Assembly: GCA_028687425.1 (NCBI GenBank)
Contig: JAQUAD010000004.1
Coordinates: forward strand, 1-64,000
DNA: 64,000 nt
Reading direction: 5' to 3'
Source of the DNA: Sideroxydans sp.
GTDB taxonomy: Bacteria; Pseudomonadota; Gammaproteobacteria; Burkholderiales; Gallionellaceae
Shown: positions 25,614 through 34,876 of the stretch, piece after piece
Layout: each line of letters begins with the position of its first letter
How positions within the stretch are numbered: position 1 is the first letter of the stretch
The notes under the pieces: model-generated
Told to the model about the DNA's origin: nothing
Database searches by the model: none
What the model saw: the letters and a program-made list of their open reading frames with translations, nothing else
Program-made: the position numbers and the translations under genes

Positions 25614-26479
25614 TCTTCCTCTGCCTCTTTTGCACCACCCTCAAACGCAGTGATTTCCTTCGCATACTTGCGCAAGGTATCCATGCCGCGCTGCTTATAT
25701 TCCAGATAGGTTTTCAGGTTGATATAGGGGCGCTCAATGTCCAGCGCTTTTGCCATGTCCTTGGTCAGGTAATACATCCAGTAATCGTCATAGACCGCCT
25801 CGCCGAGTTTGGCAAAGCGACCATTGCCATTGACCAGTTGCGCGACCTTGGTCGCCGAGCCGATATTCTTGGTATTGCCGCTCCCAGGCCTGTCCGCAGC
25901 TATGCGGTACTTGGGCTGCGCAAAAAACTCAAAGTCCCTGATGACTGAAGGAATATTCTTGATGTCTTTCAGTTCGTACTGTTTTCTCTCGTCGATGACG
26001 CCATTGGCCTTGGAGTAGATGACGCCCAGCACGAAATGCCCCTGATATTCGCCGTAGGGATACAGAATATTTTTCTTTTTATCACGATTGCGGAAATATC
26101 CGGTGAATGCCCCCAGCGTCATGCCGTTCACATTCTCGGCATCCATCCTGTAGGTGCTCTTCACATCGACCGCGAATTTGTTCCCCGTTTTCTTATCGAT
26201 GAAAGTCAGGTCGGGATAGAAGTTCTGTTGCGGAGATAATTCAATCTCCAGTTTGTGCTGTTTGGCGAATTCCACAAACATAGGGAACAACAGCAACTCC
26301 AGCACTTTGGACACGATCTTGGTATCGACCGAGATCGTATAGATGCGCCGATAGACATCAATAAACCCCTTAATGATCCAGTCGCCTTCATCTGTCGCAA
26401 CAGCAGCCGCAAAAGACTCCGTATGCGCCTGCAAAAGTTGCAGGAACTTTTCAGAAGTCATGACTGCGGCCTTTGCCAT
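25610..26479 (-). CDS. EcoRV-like type II restriction endonuclease
   Basis: A 289-residue PD-(D/E)xK nuclease. The EcoRV core is recognisable: DTKIVSKVLELL, QQNFYPDLTF (Asp90), FAVDVKSTY (Asp105 and Lys107), NILYPYGEYQGHFVLG and the recognition-loop motif GSGNTKNIGS (EcoRV has GSGNTTNIGS). EcoRV cuts GATATC, so the same site is predicted. EcoRV is 245 residues; this one has a longer C-terminal tail (KRGMD-type helices, then an acidic end). The start is three bases after the hom stop, so it depends on hom translation or transcript. ATG at codon 7 is an alternative start. Confidence 0.9.
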   Translation of the reverse strand: MAKAAVMTSEKFLQLLQAHTESFAAAVATDEGDWIIKGFIDVYRRIYTISVDTKIVSKVLELLLFPMFVEFAKQHKLEIELSPQQNFYPDLTFIDKKTGNKFAVDVKSTYRMDAENVNGMTLGAFTGYFRNRDKKKNILYPYGEYQGHFVLGVIYSKANGVIDERKQYELKDIKNIPSVIRDFEFFAQPKYRIAADRPGSGNTKNIGSATKVAQLVNGNGRFAKLGEAVYDDYWMYYLTKDMAKALDIERPYINLKTYLEYKQRGMDTLRKYAKEITAFEGGAKEAEEE

Positions 26480-26482
26480 CTA

Positions 26483-27802
26483 TTATTTACCCAATTCTTC
26501 CATGCGCAGCTTGGTCACCTTGCCGGCGACTACGTCCAGTGCTTCGATCTTCGCCAACGCGGCATTGATGCGCTTCTCGCGCGTCTGGTGCGTCAGCATG
26601 ATCAGATCGGCCTGTGGCTCGCCCTCGCCCGGCTCCTTCTGGATCACGGCACCGATAGAGATCTGCTCTCCGGCAAGGATGCGCGTGATGTCGGCCAGCA
26701 CGCCCGGCTTGTCCTGCACGCGCAGGCGCAGGTAATAGCTGGTCTGCACTTCATCCATCGGCAGGATAGCCAGGTCGGACATCGCATTCGGCTGGAAGGC
26801 CAGATGCGGCACTCGGTTCTCCGGGTCTGCGGTATGCATGCGTGTCACGTCCACCAGGTCGGCGATCACCGCGCTCGCGGTCGGTTCTGCGCCAGCGCCC
26901 TTGCCGTAGTACAGCGTGGGGCCGACGGCGTCGCCCTGCACCAGCACGGCGTTCATCGCGCCTTCCACATTGGCGATCAGGCGCTTGGCCGGGATCAGGG
27001 TCGGGTGCACGCGCAGCTCGACGCCCTCTTCCGTACGCTTGCTGATACCCAGCAGCTTGATGCGGTAGCCGAGTTGTTCAGCGTACTGGATGTCGATGGC
27101 GTCCAGTTTGGAAATGCCTTCGATATAGGCCTTGTCGAACTGTACCGGGATACCGAAAGCCAGCGAAGACAGCAGCGTGATCTTGTGTGCGGCATCCACG
27201 CCTTCGATGTCGAAGGTCGGGTCGGCTTCGGCATAACCCAGACGTTGCGCTTCTTTCAGCACGACATCGAAAGCCAGCCCCTTGTCACGCATCTCGGACA
27301 GGATGAAGTTGGTGGTGCCGTTGATGATGCCCGCCACCCACTCGATACGGTTCGCGGTCAGGCCTTCGCGTACCGCCTTGACGATGGGGATGCCGCCGGC
27401 GATAGCGGCTTCGAACGCGACCATCACGCCCTGTTCCTGCGCTGCCTCGAAGATCTCGTTGCCGTGTACGGCCAGTAGCGCCTTGTTGGCGGTGACCACA
27501 TGCTTGCCGTTGGCGATAGCCTTCATCACCAACTCTTTCGCCACACCATAGCCGCCGATCAGTTCGACCACGATATCCACATCCGGATCGCTCACTACCG
27601 CAAAAGCGTCATCAGTCACACGGCATGCGCCTTCGGTGATCTTCCGCGCCAGATCCAGATTACGATCCGCCACCATGGTGATGCGGATGGGACGACCGGC
27701 ACGGCGGGTGATCTCTTCCGCGTTGCGCTGCAGCACGGTGAAGGTGCCGCCGCCGACCGTGCCGATACCCAGAAGACCTACATTGATTGGCTTGATGCTC
27801 AT
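26483..27802 (-). CDS. hom: Homoserine dehydrogenase
   Basis: A 439-residue enzyme reducing aspartate semialdehyde to homoserine, feeding threonine and methionine synthesis. NAD(P) motif VGLLGIGTVGGG (residues 8-19), catalytic region GYAEADPTFDIEGVDAAHK with the conserved lysine, GKGAGAEPTASAV, and a C-terminal ACT domain (YYLRLRVQDKPGVLADI) for feedback control. The start MSIKPINVG at 27802 is chosen over a long upstream open frame that overlaps alaA. It sits 13 bases after alaA. Confidence 0.96.
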   Translation of the reverse strand: MSIKPINVGLLGIGTVGGGTFTVLQRNAEEITRRAGRPIRITMVADRNLDLARKITEGACRVTDDAFAVVSDPDVDIVVELIGGYGVAKELVMKAIANGKHVVTANKALLAVHGNEIFEAAQEQGVMVAFEAAIAGGIPIVKAVREGLTANRIEWVAGIINGTTNFILSEMRDKGLAFDVVLKEAQRLGYAEADPTFDIEGVDAAHKITLLSSLAFGIPVQFDKAYIEGISKLDAIDIQYAEQLGYRIKLLGISKRTEEGVELRVHPTLIPAKRLIANVEGAMNAVLVQGDAVGPTLYYGKGAGAEPTASAVIADLVDVTRMHTADPENRVPHLAFQPNAMSDLAILPMDEVQTSYYLRLRVQDKPGVLADITRILAGEQISIGAVIQKEPGEGEPQADLIMLTHQTREKRINAALAKIEALDVVAGKVTKLRMEELGK

Positions 27803-27815
27803 GGTTCTCTTTCTC

Positions 27816-29045
27816 TTAGTTGGTGCCGTGACGTTTACGATAGTTCTCGAGGAAGCGCGCCAGACGATTGAATGCGTCGCGCAGGTCGTCTGCATTGGGC
27901 AGGAATACGATGCGCATGTGGTCCGGGGTCGGCCAGTTGAAACCGGTGCCCTGCACCACCAGCACACGTTCCTCTTCCAGCAGTTCAAGGATGAACTGCT
28001 GGTCGTTCTCGATCGGATATATCTTGGGATCGAAACGCGGGAACAGATACAGGCCGGCCTTGGGTTTGACGCAGCTCACGCCGGGTATGGCGGTCAGCAT
28101 TTCGTAAGCGAGGTCGCGCTGCTTGGCAAGACGCCCGCTCGGCGCCACCAGATCGTGAATGCTCTGGTATCCACCCAGCGCGGTCTGGATCGCAAACTGG
28201 CCCGGCACGTTGGAACACAGGCGCATCGACGCGAGTATGGTCAGGCCGTTGATGTAATCCTGCGCGTGTTTCTTCTCACCAGAGATCACCATCCAGCCCG
28301 AGCGATAGCCGCAGGCCCGATAGTTCTTGGACAGGCCGTTCAGCGTAACGAACAGAATGTCGTCCGCCAGCGAGGCGATGGAAGTGTGCTTGGCGCCGTC
28401 GTACAGCATCTTGTCGTAGATCTCGTCGGCGAAGATCACCAACTGATGTTCGCGCGCGATCTGGATGATCTCCTTCAGGATGTCGTCGGAGTACAGCGCG
28501 CCGGTCGGGTTGTTCGGATTGATGATGACGATGGCACGCGTGTTCTCGGTGATCTTGCTGCGCATGTCCTTCAGGTCCGGGTTCCAGTCCTTGGACTCGT
28601 CGCACAGATAGTGGCGCGGCGAGCCGCCCGCCAGCGTCACCGCCGCCGTCCACAAAGGATAATCGGGGGCCGGCACCAGCACTTCGTCGCCGGTGTTGAG
28701 CAGCCCCTGCATCGCCATCACGATCAGTTCGGATGCGCCGTTGCCGATGTAGATGTCATCCAGTCCTACGCCCTTGATCTTCTTCGACTGGCAGTAGTGC
28801 ATGATCGCCTTGCGCGCCGCGAACATGCCCTTGGAATCGGAATAGCCGGACGAGTTCGGCAGGTTCAGGATCACGTCCTGCTGGATCTCTTCCGGCGCTT
28901 CGAAGCCGAACGGCGCGAGGTTGCCGATATTCAGTTTGATGATGCGCTGGCCTTCTTCCTCCATCAGCTTGGCGCGCTCCATCACGGGGCCGCGGATGTC
29001 ATAGCAGACGTTGGAAAGTTTGGACGACTTCAGTAAGGGTTTCAC
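27816..29045 (-). CDS. alaA: Alanine-type aminotransferase (AlaA/AlaC family)
   Basis: A 409-residue fold-type I class I aminotransferase. N-terminal SSKLSNVCYDIRGPV is characteristic of AlaA, which makes alanine from pyruvate and glutamate. PLP-binding residues: NNPTGALYS, FADEIYDKMLYDG and the Schiff-base lysine in LNGLSKNYRACGYRSGW. In betaproteobacteria this gene commonly stands before hom and thrC, as here. First gene of the operon that contains the R-M pair. Confidence 0.92.
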   Translation of the reverse strand: MKPLLKSSKLSNVCYDIRGPVMERAKLMEEEGQRIIKLNIGNLAPFGFEAPEEIQQDVILNLPNSSGYSDSKGMFAARKAIMHYCQSKKIKGVGLDDIYIGNGASELIVMAMQGLLNTGDEVLVPAPDYPLWTAAVTLAGGSPRHYLCDESKDWNPDLKDMRSKITENTRAIVIINPNNPTGALYSDDILKEIIQIAREHQLVIFADEIYDKMLYDGAKHTSIASLADDILFVTLNGLSKNYRACGYRSGWMVISGEKKHAQDYINGLTILASMRLCSNVPGQFAIQTALGGYQSIHDLVAPSGRLAKQRDLAYEMLTAIPGVSCVKPKAGLYLFPRFDPKIYPIENDQQFILELLEEERVLVVQGTGFNWPTPDHMRIVFLPNADDLRDAFNRLARFLENYRKRHGTN

Positions 29046-29177
29046 GATCGTTCACTCAAATGGACCCGGAAACGGGAGCTGCTGCCGATGGTAGAATCCG
29101 GTGCAAACCCGCAATTTCCGCAAGGGCCGGGATTTTACCTGTGCCAGCCCTGCCGCGGCAAACGATTGGAGAGAAGA

Positions 29178-29549
29178 TTGGCCCTGCACCTCGAGAAAGT
29201 CTCCCACCTGAAAACCTTCACCGGCCACGGCGACGGCTACGTCACCGTCAACGACCGGCGCTACGAACAGGCGGTGGTCGTCACCGCCGGCGCCGTGCTT
29301 AGCGACTGGCCGGCCACCGATTTCGCCAGCCTGACCACCGGACACTTCGACTATTTCATCGAGATGCAGCCGGAAGTGCTGCTGCTGGGCACCGGCAAAC
29401 AGCAACAGTTCGCCCATCCGCAGCTGTACCAGAAACTGATGCAGGCCGGCATCGCCGTGGAATTCATGGACACCCCGGCCGCCTGCCGTACCTACAACAT
29501 CCTCGTCGCCGAGGACCGCAAGGTCGTGGCGGCGGTGCTGCCTTCCTGA
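29178..29549 (+). CDS. Mth938-like domain protein (DUF498)
   Basis: A 123-residue soluble protein of the Mth938/NDUFAF3 fold. Signatures: VTVNDRRYEQAVVVTAG, FIEMQPEVLLLGTGKQQ and GIAVEFMDTPAACRTYNIL. Function in bacteria is unknown; the mitochondrial relative helps complex I assembly. The start is a TTG at 29178 with GGAGAG five bases before; this gives the normal length of about 123, whereas the open frame extends 30 codons upstream without a family match. It begins a plus-strand run with moxR, DUF58 and tgpA. Confidence 0.85.
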   Translation: MALHLEKVSHLKTFTGHGDGYVTVNDRRYEQAVVVTAGAVLSDWPATDFASLTTGHFDYFIEMQPEVLLLGTGKQQQFAHPQLYQKLMQAGIAVEFMDTPAACRTYNILVAEDRKVVAAVLPS

Positions 29550-29558
29550 GGAGCCGCC

Positions 29559-30476
29559 ATGACCGATACCCTGAAGAACGTCATCGCCCAGACCGAGCAG
29601 GTCATCCTCGGCAAACCGCAGCAGATCCGCCTGGCACTGACTTGCCTGCTGGCGCGCGGCCATCTGCTGATCGAGGACTTGCCCGGCGTGGGCAAGACCA
29701 CCCTGGCGCATGTGCTGTCGCGCACGCTGGGCCTGCAGTTCCAGCGCATCCAGTTCACCAGTGACATGCTGCCGGCCGATATCCTCGGCGTGTCCATCTA
29801 CCAGCGCGAGAGCGGCGAGTTCAAGTTCCACGCGGGGCCGATCTTTTCGCAGATGATCCTCGCCGACGAGGTGAACCGCGCCACGCCCAAGACGCAGAGC
29901 GCACTGCTGGAAGCCATGGAAGAACACCAGGTCACCAGCGAGGGCGAGACGCGCCCGCTGCCTTCGCCGTTCTTCGTGATCGCCACGCAAAACCCGACCA
30001 ATCAGATCGGCACCTTCCCGCTGCCCGAATCGCAACTGGACCGTTTCATGATGCGCATCCAGCTCGGTTATCCGGACGCCACCGCCGAGCTCGGCCTGCT
30101 GTCCGGTGTGGACAGGCGCGACCTGATCGCCGGACTGCAGCCGCAGATGCAGACCTCGGAACTGTTCGCCTTGCAGGAGCAGGTGCGCAAGGTGTTCGTC
30201 TCGCCCGCCCTGCTCGATTACGTGCAGGCCATCCTGCGCCACACCCGTGAATCCGCGCGTTTCGTGCACGGCCTGTCGCCGCGCGCCGGCCTGTCACTGC
30301 TGGCGGCCGCCCGCGCCTGGGCACTACTGGACAGCCGCGACGCCGTCATCCCGGAAGACGTGCAGGCCGTGCTGCCCGGCGTCGCCAGCCACCGCTTGCA
30401 GAGCGTGCACGACACGCAAGCCTCGGATGGCGAGAAGCTGGCGCGCGAATTGATCGAGGCGGTCGCCATCCCTTAA
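29559..30476 (+). CDS. MoxR-type AAA+ ATPase
   Basis: A 305-residue AAA+ protein. Walker A LPGVGKTTLA (41-50), Walker B ILADEVNRATPKTQSALLEAMEE, sensor I FVIATQNP and a C-terminal lid domain with GLSPRAGLSLLAAARAWA. MoxR proteins act with VWA or DUF58 partners as chaperones in maturation of envelope or enzyme complexes. It is directly followed by DUF58 and TgpA genes, a conserved trio. CTGAGGAG precedes the ATG. Confidence 0.95.
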   Translation: MTDTLKNVIAQTEQVILGKPQQIRLALTCLLARGHLLIEDLPGVGKTTLAHVLSRTLGLQFQRIQFTSDMLPADILGVSIYQRESGEFKFHAGPIFSQMILADEVNRATPKTQSALLEAMEEHQVTSEGETRPLPSPFFVIATQNPTNQIGTFPLPESQLDRFMMRIQLGYPDATAELGLLSGVDRRDLIAGLQPQMQTSELFALQEQVRKVFVSPALLDYVQAILRHTRESARFVHGLSPRAGLSLLAAARAWALLDSRDAVIPEDVQAVLPGVASHRLQSVHDTQASDGEKLARELIEAVAIP

Positions 30477-30485
30477 GGAAGCGCG

Positions 30486-31454
30486 ATGAAGTTGCCAGAC
30501 TTCCGCGGCAGGTTCCAGAAGAAGTTCCGTGACTGGGCCTTCCGCCGTACGGTGGAGACCGGCACGGTGCAACTCAACCAGCGCCGCATCTACATCCTGC
30601 CCACGCGTCAGTTCTTCGCTTTCGCCTTCGTACTGATCCTGATGCTGCTGGGCGACATCAACTACAACCTCAGCCTGGGTTATGTGCTCACCTTCCTGCT
30701 CGCCACCACCGGCGGCCTGTCCATGCTGTACGCCTTCCGCAACATGGCGCAACTGGAAGTCCATGCCGGTTATGTGGAACCCGTGTTCGCCGGCGAGCAG
30801 GCGCGCTTCGTCTTTCACTTCAACAATCCCGGTTCGCAGCCGCGACACCAGATACAACTGCACGACGACGACGGACACGAGACCGTGTTCGACCTGCCGC
30901 CGCAACTCTCCTCGCCGGTCGAACTGGCACTGCCCGCGACACAGCGCGGCTGGCTGGACAGCGGCCGACTAACGCTCTACACCCGTTTCCCGCTCGGCCT
31001 GTTCAATGCCTGGAGCTATATCCATTTCGACGTGGGCGCGCTGGTCTACCCCAGACCAGCCCCGCCGCAAGCGCTGCCTGTCGCCGCCGCACCGGACGGC
31101 AACGGCAAGACCACGATACGCGGCGACGACGACTTCGCCGGCCTGCGTAACTACGTGCCGGGCGATGCCATGCCGCGCATCGCATGGAAGGCACTGGCGC
31201 GCGAACAGGGACTGCAGGTGAAGGAGTTCTCGGCACAGCAAGGCCAACAGTTATGGCTGGACTGGTCGCAGCTGCCGGACATCGCACAGGAACGCAAACT
31301 GGAGCTGCTCACCCGCTGGGTACTGGATGCGGATGCACAGGGCCTGCAGTACGGCCTGCGTCTGCCGGATGGCGAAGTACTGCCGCAGCACGGCCCGTCA
31401 CATCGCGCGGAATGCCTGCGCAGACTTGCGTTGTTCGGGATGCCTGCAACATGA
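30486..31454 (+). CDS. DUF58 domain membrane protein
   Basis: A 322-residue protein with two membrane segments near residues 38-55 and 64-82 (FFAFAFVLILMLL, YVLTFLLATTGGLSML) and a C-terminal DUF58 part with GDDDFAGLRNYVPGDAMPRI and WKALAREQGLQVKEF. DUF58 proteins work with MoxR ATPases; the biochemical role is unknown. It starts nine bases after moxR and its stop overlaps the tgpA start. Confidence 0.9.
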   Translation: MKLPDFRGRFQKKFRDWAFRRTVETGTVQLNQRRIYILPTRQFFAFAFVLILMLLGDINYNLSLGYVLTFLLATTGGLSMLYAFRNMAQLEVHAGYVEPVFAGEQARFVFHFNNPGSQPRHQIQLHDDDGHETVFDLPPQLSSPVELALPATQRGWLDSGRLTLYTRFPLGLFNAWSYIHFDVGALVYPRPAPPQALPVAAAPDGNGKTTIRGDDDFAGLRNYVPGDAMPRIAWKALAREQGLQVKEFSAQQGQQLWLDWSQLPDIAQERKLELLTRWVLDADAQGLQYGLRLPDGEVLPQHGPSHRAECLRRLALFGMPAT

Positions 31455-33391
31455 AGCTCTCCGCCCAACTCACCTATGGCTTGGTCGCCTGCATCCTGCT
31501 GGTGAGCGCCCCGCATGCCGACCATCTGCCGCCGTGGGTGATTGCGGAATGCGGCGCGCTGCTGTTGTGGCGCACCTGGCTCGCGCGCAGCGGCAAGACG
31601 CTGCCGCCGCGCTGGCTGTTGCTGGGCATCACCATGCTGAGCGTGGCCGCCATCGCAATCAGCTTCCGCTCCCTGTTCGGGCGCGAGGTCGGCGTCACCC
31701 TGCTCATCCTGCTCTCCGCATTGAAGCTGCTGGAGCTGAAAGCGGTGCGCGACGCGACCATCGTGATCTATCTGTCGTGCTTCATCATCATCACCAACTT
31801 CTTCTACTCGCAGAGCATCCCCACCGCGCTGTTCATGCTGGCGACCCTGCTGGTCATCCTTGCCACCTGGGTGCATATGCACACCGGTGCACTTGCCTTC
31901 AAGCCACGCTTACGCATCGGCAGCATGCTGTTGCTGCAAGCCATCCCGCTGTCGCTGATCCTGTTCGTACTGTTCCCGCGCGTGCAGGGACCGCTATGGG
32001 GGTTGCCGCAGGATGCCTACGCCAGCAGCGGCCTGTCCGACACCATGTCGCCGGGCAGCGTGAGTAACCTCTCGCTGAACGATGCAGTGGCATTCCGCGT
32101 CAGCTTCGACGGTATCGTCCCGTCGCGGGACAAGATGTACTGGCGCGGTCCGGTGTTGTGGGAATTCGACGGCACGACGTGGAGGCGCGGACACAATGCC
32201 ACCACACTCAAGAGAGGACTGCAGGAAGCTGGCGATCCGCTGGGCTACACCGTCACGCTGGAACCGCACAACAAGCGCTGGCTGTTCGCGCTCGACATGC
32301 CGGACAAACTCTCCATTCCCCACATCCTGACGCCGGACTTCCAGTTACTGAACGACAAGAACGTGAACGCGCGCCTGCGCTACCACGCCGATTCCTTCCT
32401 CAGTTACCGCGCCAACCCGGATGAACTGCCGCGGCAGTTGCAGCGCGCGCTCGCCCTGCCGCGCGGTTTGAATCCGCAAGCACGGCAACTGGCCGCGGGC
32501 TGGCGCCAACAGCATCCACGCGATGACGCAGCCATCGCGCGCGAAATCTTGCAGCACTTCAATCAGGGCGGCTACGTCTATACGCTGGAGCCACCGCTGT
32601 TGGGCGTGAACGGCATAGACCAATTCCTGTTCCAGACCAGACAGGGGTTCTGCGAACACTATGCCGGCGCTTTCGTGTTCCTGTTGCGTGCCGCCGGTGT
32701 GCCGGCGCGCGTGGTCACCGGCTACCAAGGCGGCGAATACAACGCGCTCGGCGATTACTACATCCTGCGCCAGTCGGATGCGCATGCCTGGGCGGAAGTG
32801 TGGCTGGGCGAGCACGGCTGGATACGCTATGACCCCACCGCCACCATCGCCCCGGCACGCATCGAGAGTGGCCTGTTCGCCGCCGTCGGCGACACCGCCA
32901 TCCTGCCCTTCATGTTGCGCGATCCTCCGCCCTGGCTGCGCGAACTTCGCTTCAACCTGGATGCCATGACCAACCGCTGGAACCAGTGGGTGCTGGGTTA
33001 CAACGAAGAGACCCAGTTCGCCTTCCTCACCCGTCTCGGCATGGAAGACGTCAGCTGGCAGAAGATGGCACTCAACATGCTGGCAGGCATCTTCATTTTG
33101 GTCGGGATATTCACGCTACTGATGTTGCGGCGACTGGTCGTTCGCCAGACCGATCCGGTGCAGCTACTCTGGCTGCGAGCCTGCCGCAAATTGGAAAGGC
33201 ATGCGGGATTACCGCGCGAACCGCATGAAGGCCCGATGGATTATGCGAACCGTATCGCCGCCATACATCCCGACCTGGCGGAGGACTTCCACGACATCGC
33301 CGCCCGGTATGCCTCGCTGCGCTACGGCGGTGAAGCCGAAAGCGAAGGATTGGCAGCATTCAAGGATGCAGTGCGCGCCTTCAAGCTATAA
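31451..33391 (+). CDS. TgpA-like membrane transglutaminase/protease-like protein
   Basis: A 646-residue protein. Six to seven membrane segments fill residues 1-190, a DUF3488 region follows, then a periplasmic transglutaminase-core domain with catalytic Cys in RQGFCEHYAGAF, His in SDAHAWAEVWL and Asp in RYDPTAT, one more membrane segment (AGIFILVGIFTLLML) and a DUF4129-like tail. The Pseudomonas homolog TgpA is essential and has transglutaminase activity. The ATG overlaps the DUF58 stop by four bases (31451-31454). Confidence 0.93.
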   Translation: MKLSAQLTYGLVACILLVSAPHADHLPPWVIAECGALLLWRTWLARSGKTLPPRWLLLGITMLSVAAIAISFRSLFGREVGVTLLILLSALKLLELKAVRDATIVIYLSCFIIITNFFYSQSIPTALFMLATLLVILATWVHMHTGALAFKPRLRIGSMLLLQAIPLSLILFVLFPRVQGPLWGLPQDAYASSGLSDTMSPGSVSNLSLNDAVAFRVSFDGIVPSRDKMYWRGPVLWEFDGTTWRRGHNATTLKRGLQEAGDPLGYTVTLEPHNKRWLFALDMPDKLSIPHILTPDFQLLNDKNVNARLRYHADSFLSYRANPDELPRQLQRALALPRGLNPQARQLAAGWRQQHPRDDAAIAREILQHFNQGGYVYTLEPPLLGVNGIDQFLFQTRQGFCEHYAGAFVFLLRAAGVPARVVTGYQGGEYNALGDYYILRQSDAHAWAEVWLGEHGWIRYDPTATIAPARIESGLFAAVGDTAILPFMLRDPPPWLRELRFNLDAMTNRWNQWVLGYNEETQFAFLTRLGMEDVSWQKMALNMLAGIFILVGIFTLLMLRRLVVRQTDPVQLLWLRACRKLERHAGLPREPHEGPMDYANRIAAIHPDLAEDFHDIAARYASLRYGGEAESEGLAAFKDAVRAFKL

Positions 33392-33420
33392 TCCGCGCCA
33401 CTTTCAGAAAGGCACGCACC

Positions 33421-33861
33421 ATGCAGATCACCCGCAGACTGGAATTCGACGCCGGTCACCGCATCCCCAACCACAACAGCCAGTGCAAACACCTGCATGG
33501 CCACCGCTATGCGATAGAGATCACTTTGTCCGGCGAGGTGGTGGAGACCGAGGGGGTGTCCGAGCAAGGCATGGTGATGGATTTCTCGGATGTGAAGCGC
33601 ATTGCGAAGGAGCGCGTGGTGGATGTGTGGGATCACGCCTTCATCGTGTATCGCAACGACAAAACGGTGCTGGAATTCCTGAACACGATGCCGGGACACA
33701 AGACAGTGGTGCTGGACGTGGTGCCGACGGCGGAGAACCTGGCGCGCGTGGCGTTCGAACTGCTGGACGGCGCGTATCAGGACACCTATGGCAACCATTT
33801 GCAACTGGAGCGCGTGCGCCTGTTCGAAACGCCCAACAACTGGGCCGACCACACCCGTTAA
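33421..33861 (+). CDS. queD: 6-carboxy-5,6,7,8-tetrahydropterin synthase
   Basis: A 146-residue QueD, the second step of queuosine and other 7-deazaguanine synthesis from dihydroneopterin triphosphate. Zinc ligands are His in FDAGHRIP and the pair in CKHLHGHRY, and the catalytic Cys is in the same motif; VVLDVVPTAENLARVAF and LERVRLFET are conserved C-terminal parts. Its stop overlaps the stop of the convergent response-regulator cyclase by two bases. Confidence 0.95.
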   Translation: MQITRRLEFDAGHRIPNHNSQCKHLHGHRYAIEITLSGEVVETEGVSEQGMVMDFSDVKRIAKERVVDVWDHAFIVYRNDKTVLEFLNTMPGHKTVVLDVVPTAENLARVAFELLDGAYQDTYGNHLQLERVRLFETPNNWADHTR

Positions 33862-34829
33862 AACTTGCCGTATTCCCCCGCGACGACCCTGTCGCGGCCC
33901 GCGCGCTTGGCCTGATAGAGCGCAGCATCTGCTGACTGCAGCAACATCTCCAGCGACACCCTGTCGCCCGGAAGGACTGACACCACGCCGCAACTGATGG
34001 TCACGAACTTGCTGCCGGTTGCGTAGTGCGGCACCTTCAGATCGGCCACCATCTGCCGTACACGCTCGGCGATCCACATCACCCCGTCCTGATCCGTCTC
34101 ACCCAACACCAGCATGAACTCTTCCCCGCCATATCGCGCGGCCAGGTCGGTGCCGCGCGGCGCGGCGCGCGCGATCTGGTCGGCCACTTGCTTCAGGCAG
34201 TCATCGCCCGCCTGATGGCCGTACTTGTCGTTGAAAAGTTTGAAATAGTCGATGTCCATCATCACCAGCGACAGCGGTTTTTTCATGCGCAGGCAGCGCC
34301 GCCATTCCCGTTCCAGAAAGTGATCCAGTGACCTGCGATTGGCGATGCCGGTCAGGGCATCGGTGGTGGAGAGACGTTGCAATTCCGCATTGGCACCGTC
34401 CAGTTGTTGCGTAACATCGACCAGCTTGCGCTGCATCTCGATCAGGCGCTGCATGGCGCGCACTTTGGCATGGAACACGATCTCGCTGACCGGCTTGACC
34501 AGGTAATCGTCGCCACCGGCGGCAATGCCGCGCGCAAGATCGTCATCGGAATTCATCGCGGTAAGGAAGATGATGGCGGCCCATTCATGTTCGCCTTCCA
34601 TCCTGCGGATCTGGCGTGCCACTTCGAATCCGTCGACATCGGGCAGCTTGATGTCCAGCAGCACCACATCCGGGCGCTCACGCTCGTATAACTTGAGCGC
34701 CTGCTTGCCGTTCTCAGCGATCAGCGGTTCGCTGACATGCATGCTAGCCAGGTAGTTGCGCAATACCTTGACCGTGACCTTGCTGTCTTCTACCACCAGA
34801 ATCTTCAGTGCATCCACTTGTTTATTCAT
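33858..34829 (-). CDS. Response-regulator diguanylate cyclase (REC-GGDEF)
   Basis: A 323-residue PleD/WspR-like protein. The REC domain (about 8-125) has the acidic pocket VVEDS, phospho-acceptor Asp in LLDIKLPDVDGF and the Lys in YLVKPVSE. A helical linker leads to a GGDEF domain with TTDALTGIANRRSLD and active site YGGEEF. RGTD five residues before the active site is an intact inhibitory site. No histidine kinase is encoded nearby. It follows the GGDEF-EAL gene on the same strand. Confidence 0.95.
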   Translation of the reverse strand: MNKQVDALKILVVEDSKVTVKVLRNYLASMHVSEPLIAENGKQALKLYERERPDVVLLDIKLPDVDGFEVARQIRRMEGEHEWAAIIFLTAMNSDDDLARGIAAGGDDYLVKPVSEIVFHAKVRAMQRLIEMQRKLVDVTQQLDGANAELQRLSTTDALTGIANRRSLDHFLEREWRRCLRMKKPLSLVMMDIDYFKLFNDKYGHQAGDDCLKQVADQIARAAPRGTDLAARYGGEEFMLVLGETDQDGVMWIAERVRQMVADLKVPHYATGSKFVTISCGVVSVLPGDRVSLEMLLQSADAALYQAKRAGRDRVVAGEYGKF

Positions 34830-34876
34830 GTGCGGCCATTCTTGTTGTTGTGCAGATTATATCCGGTGCGTAGTGT

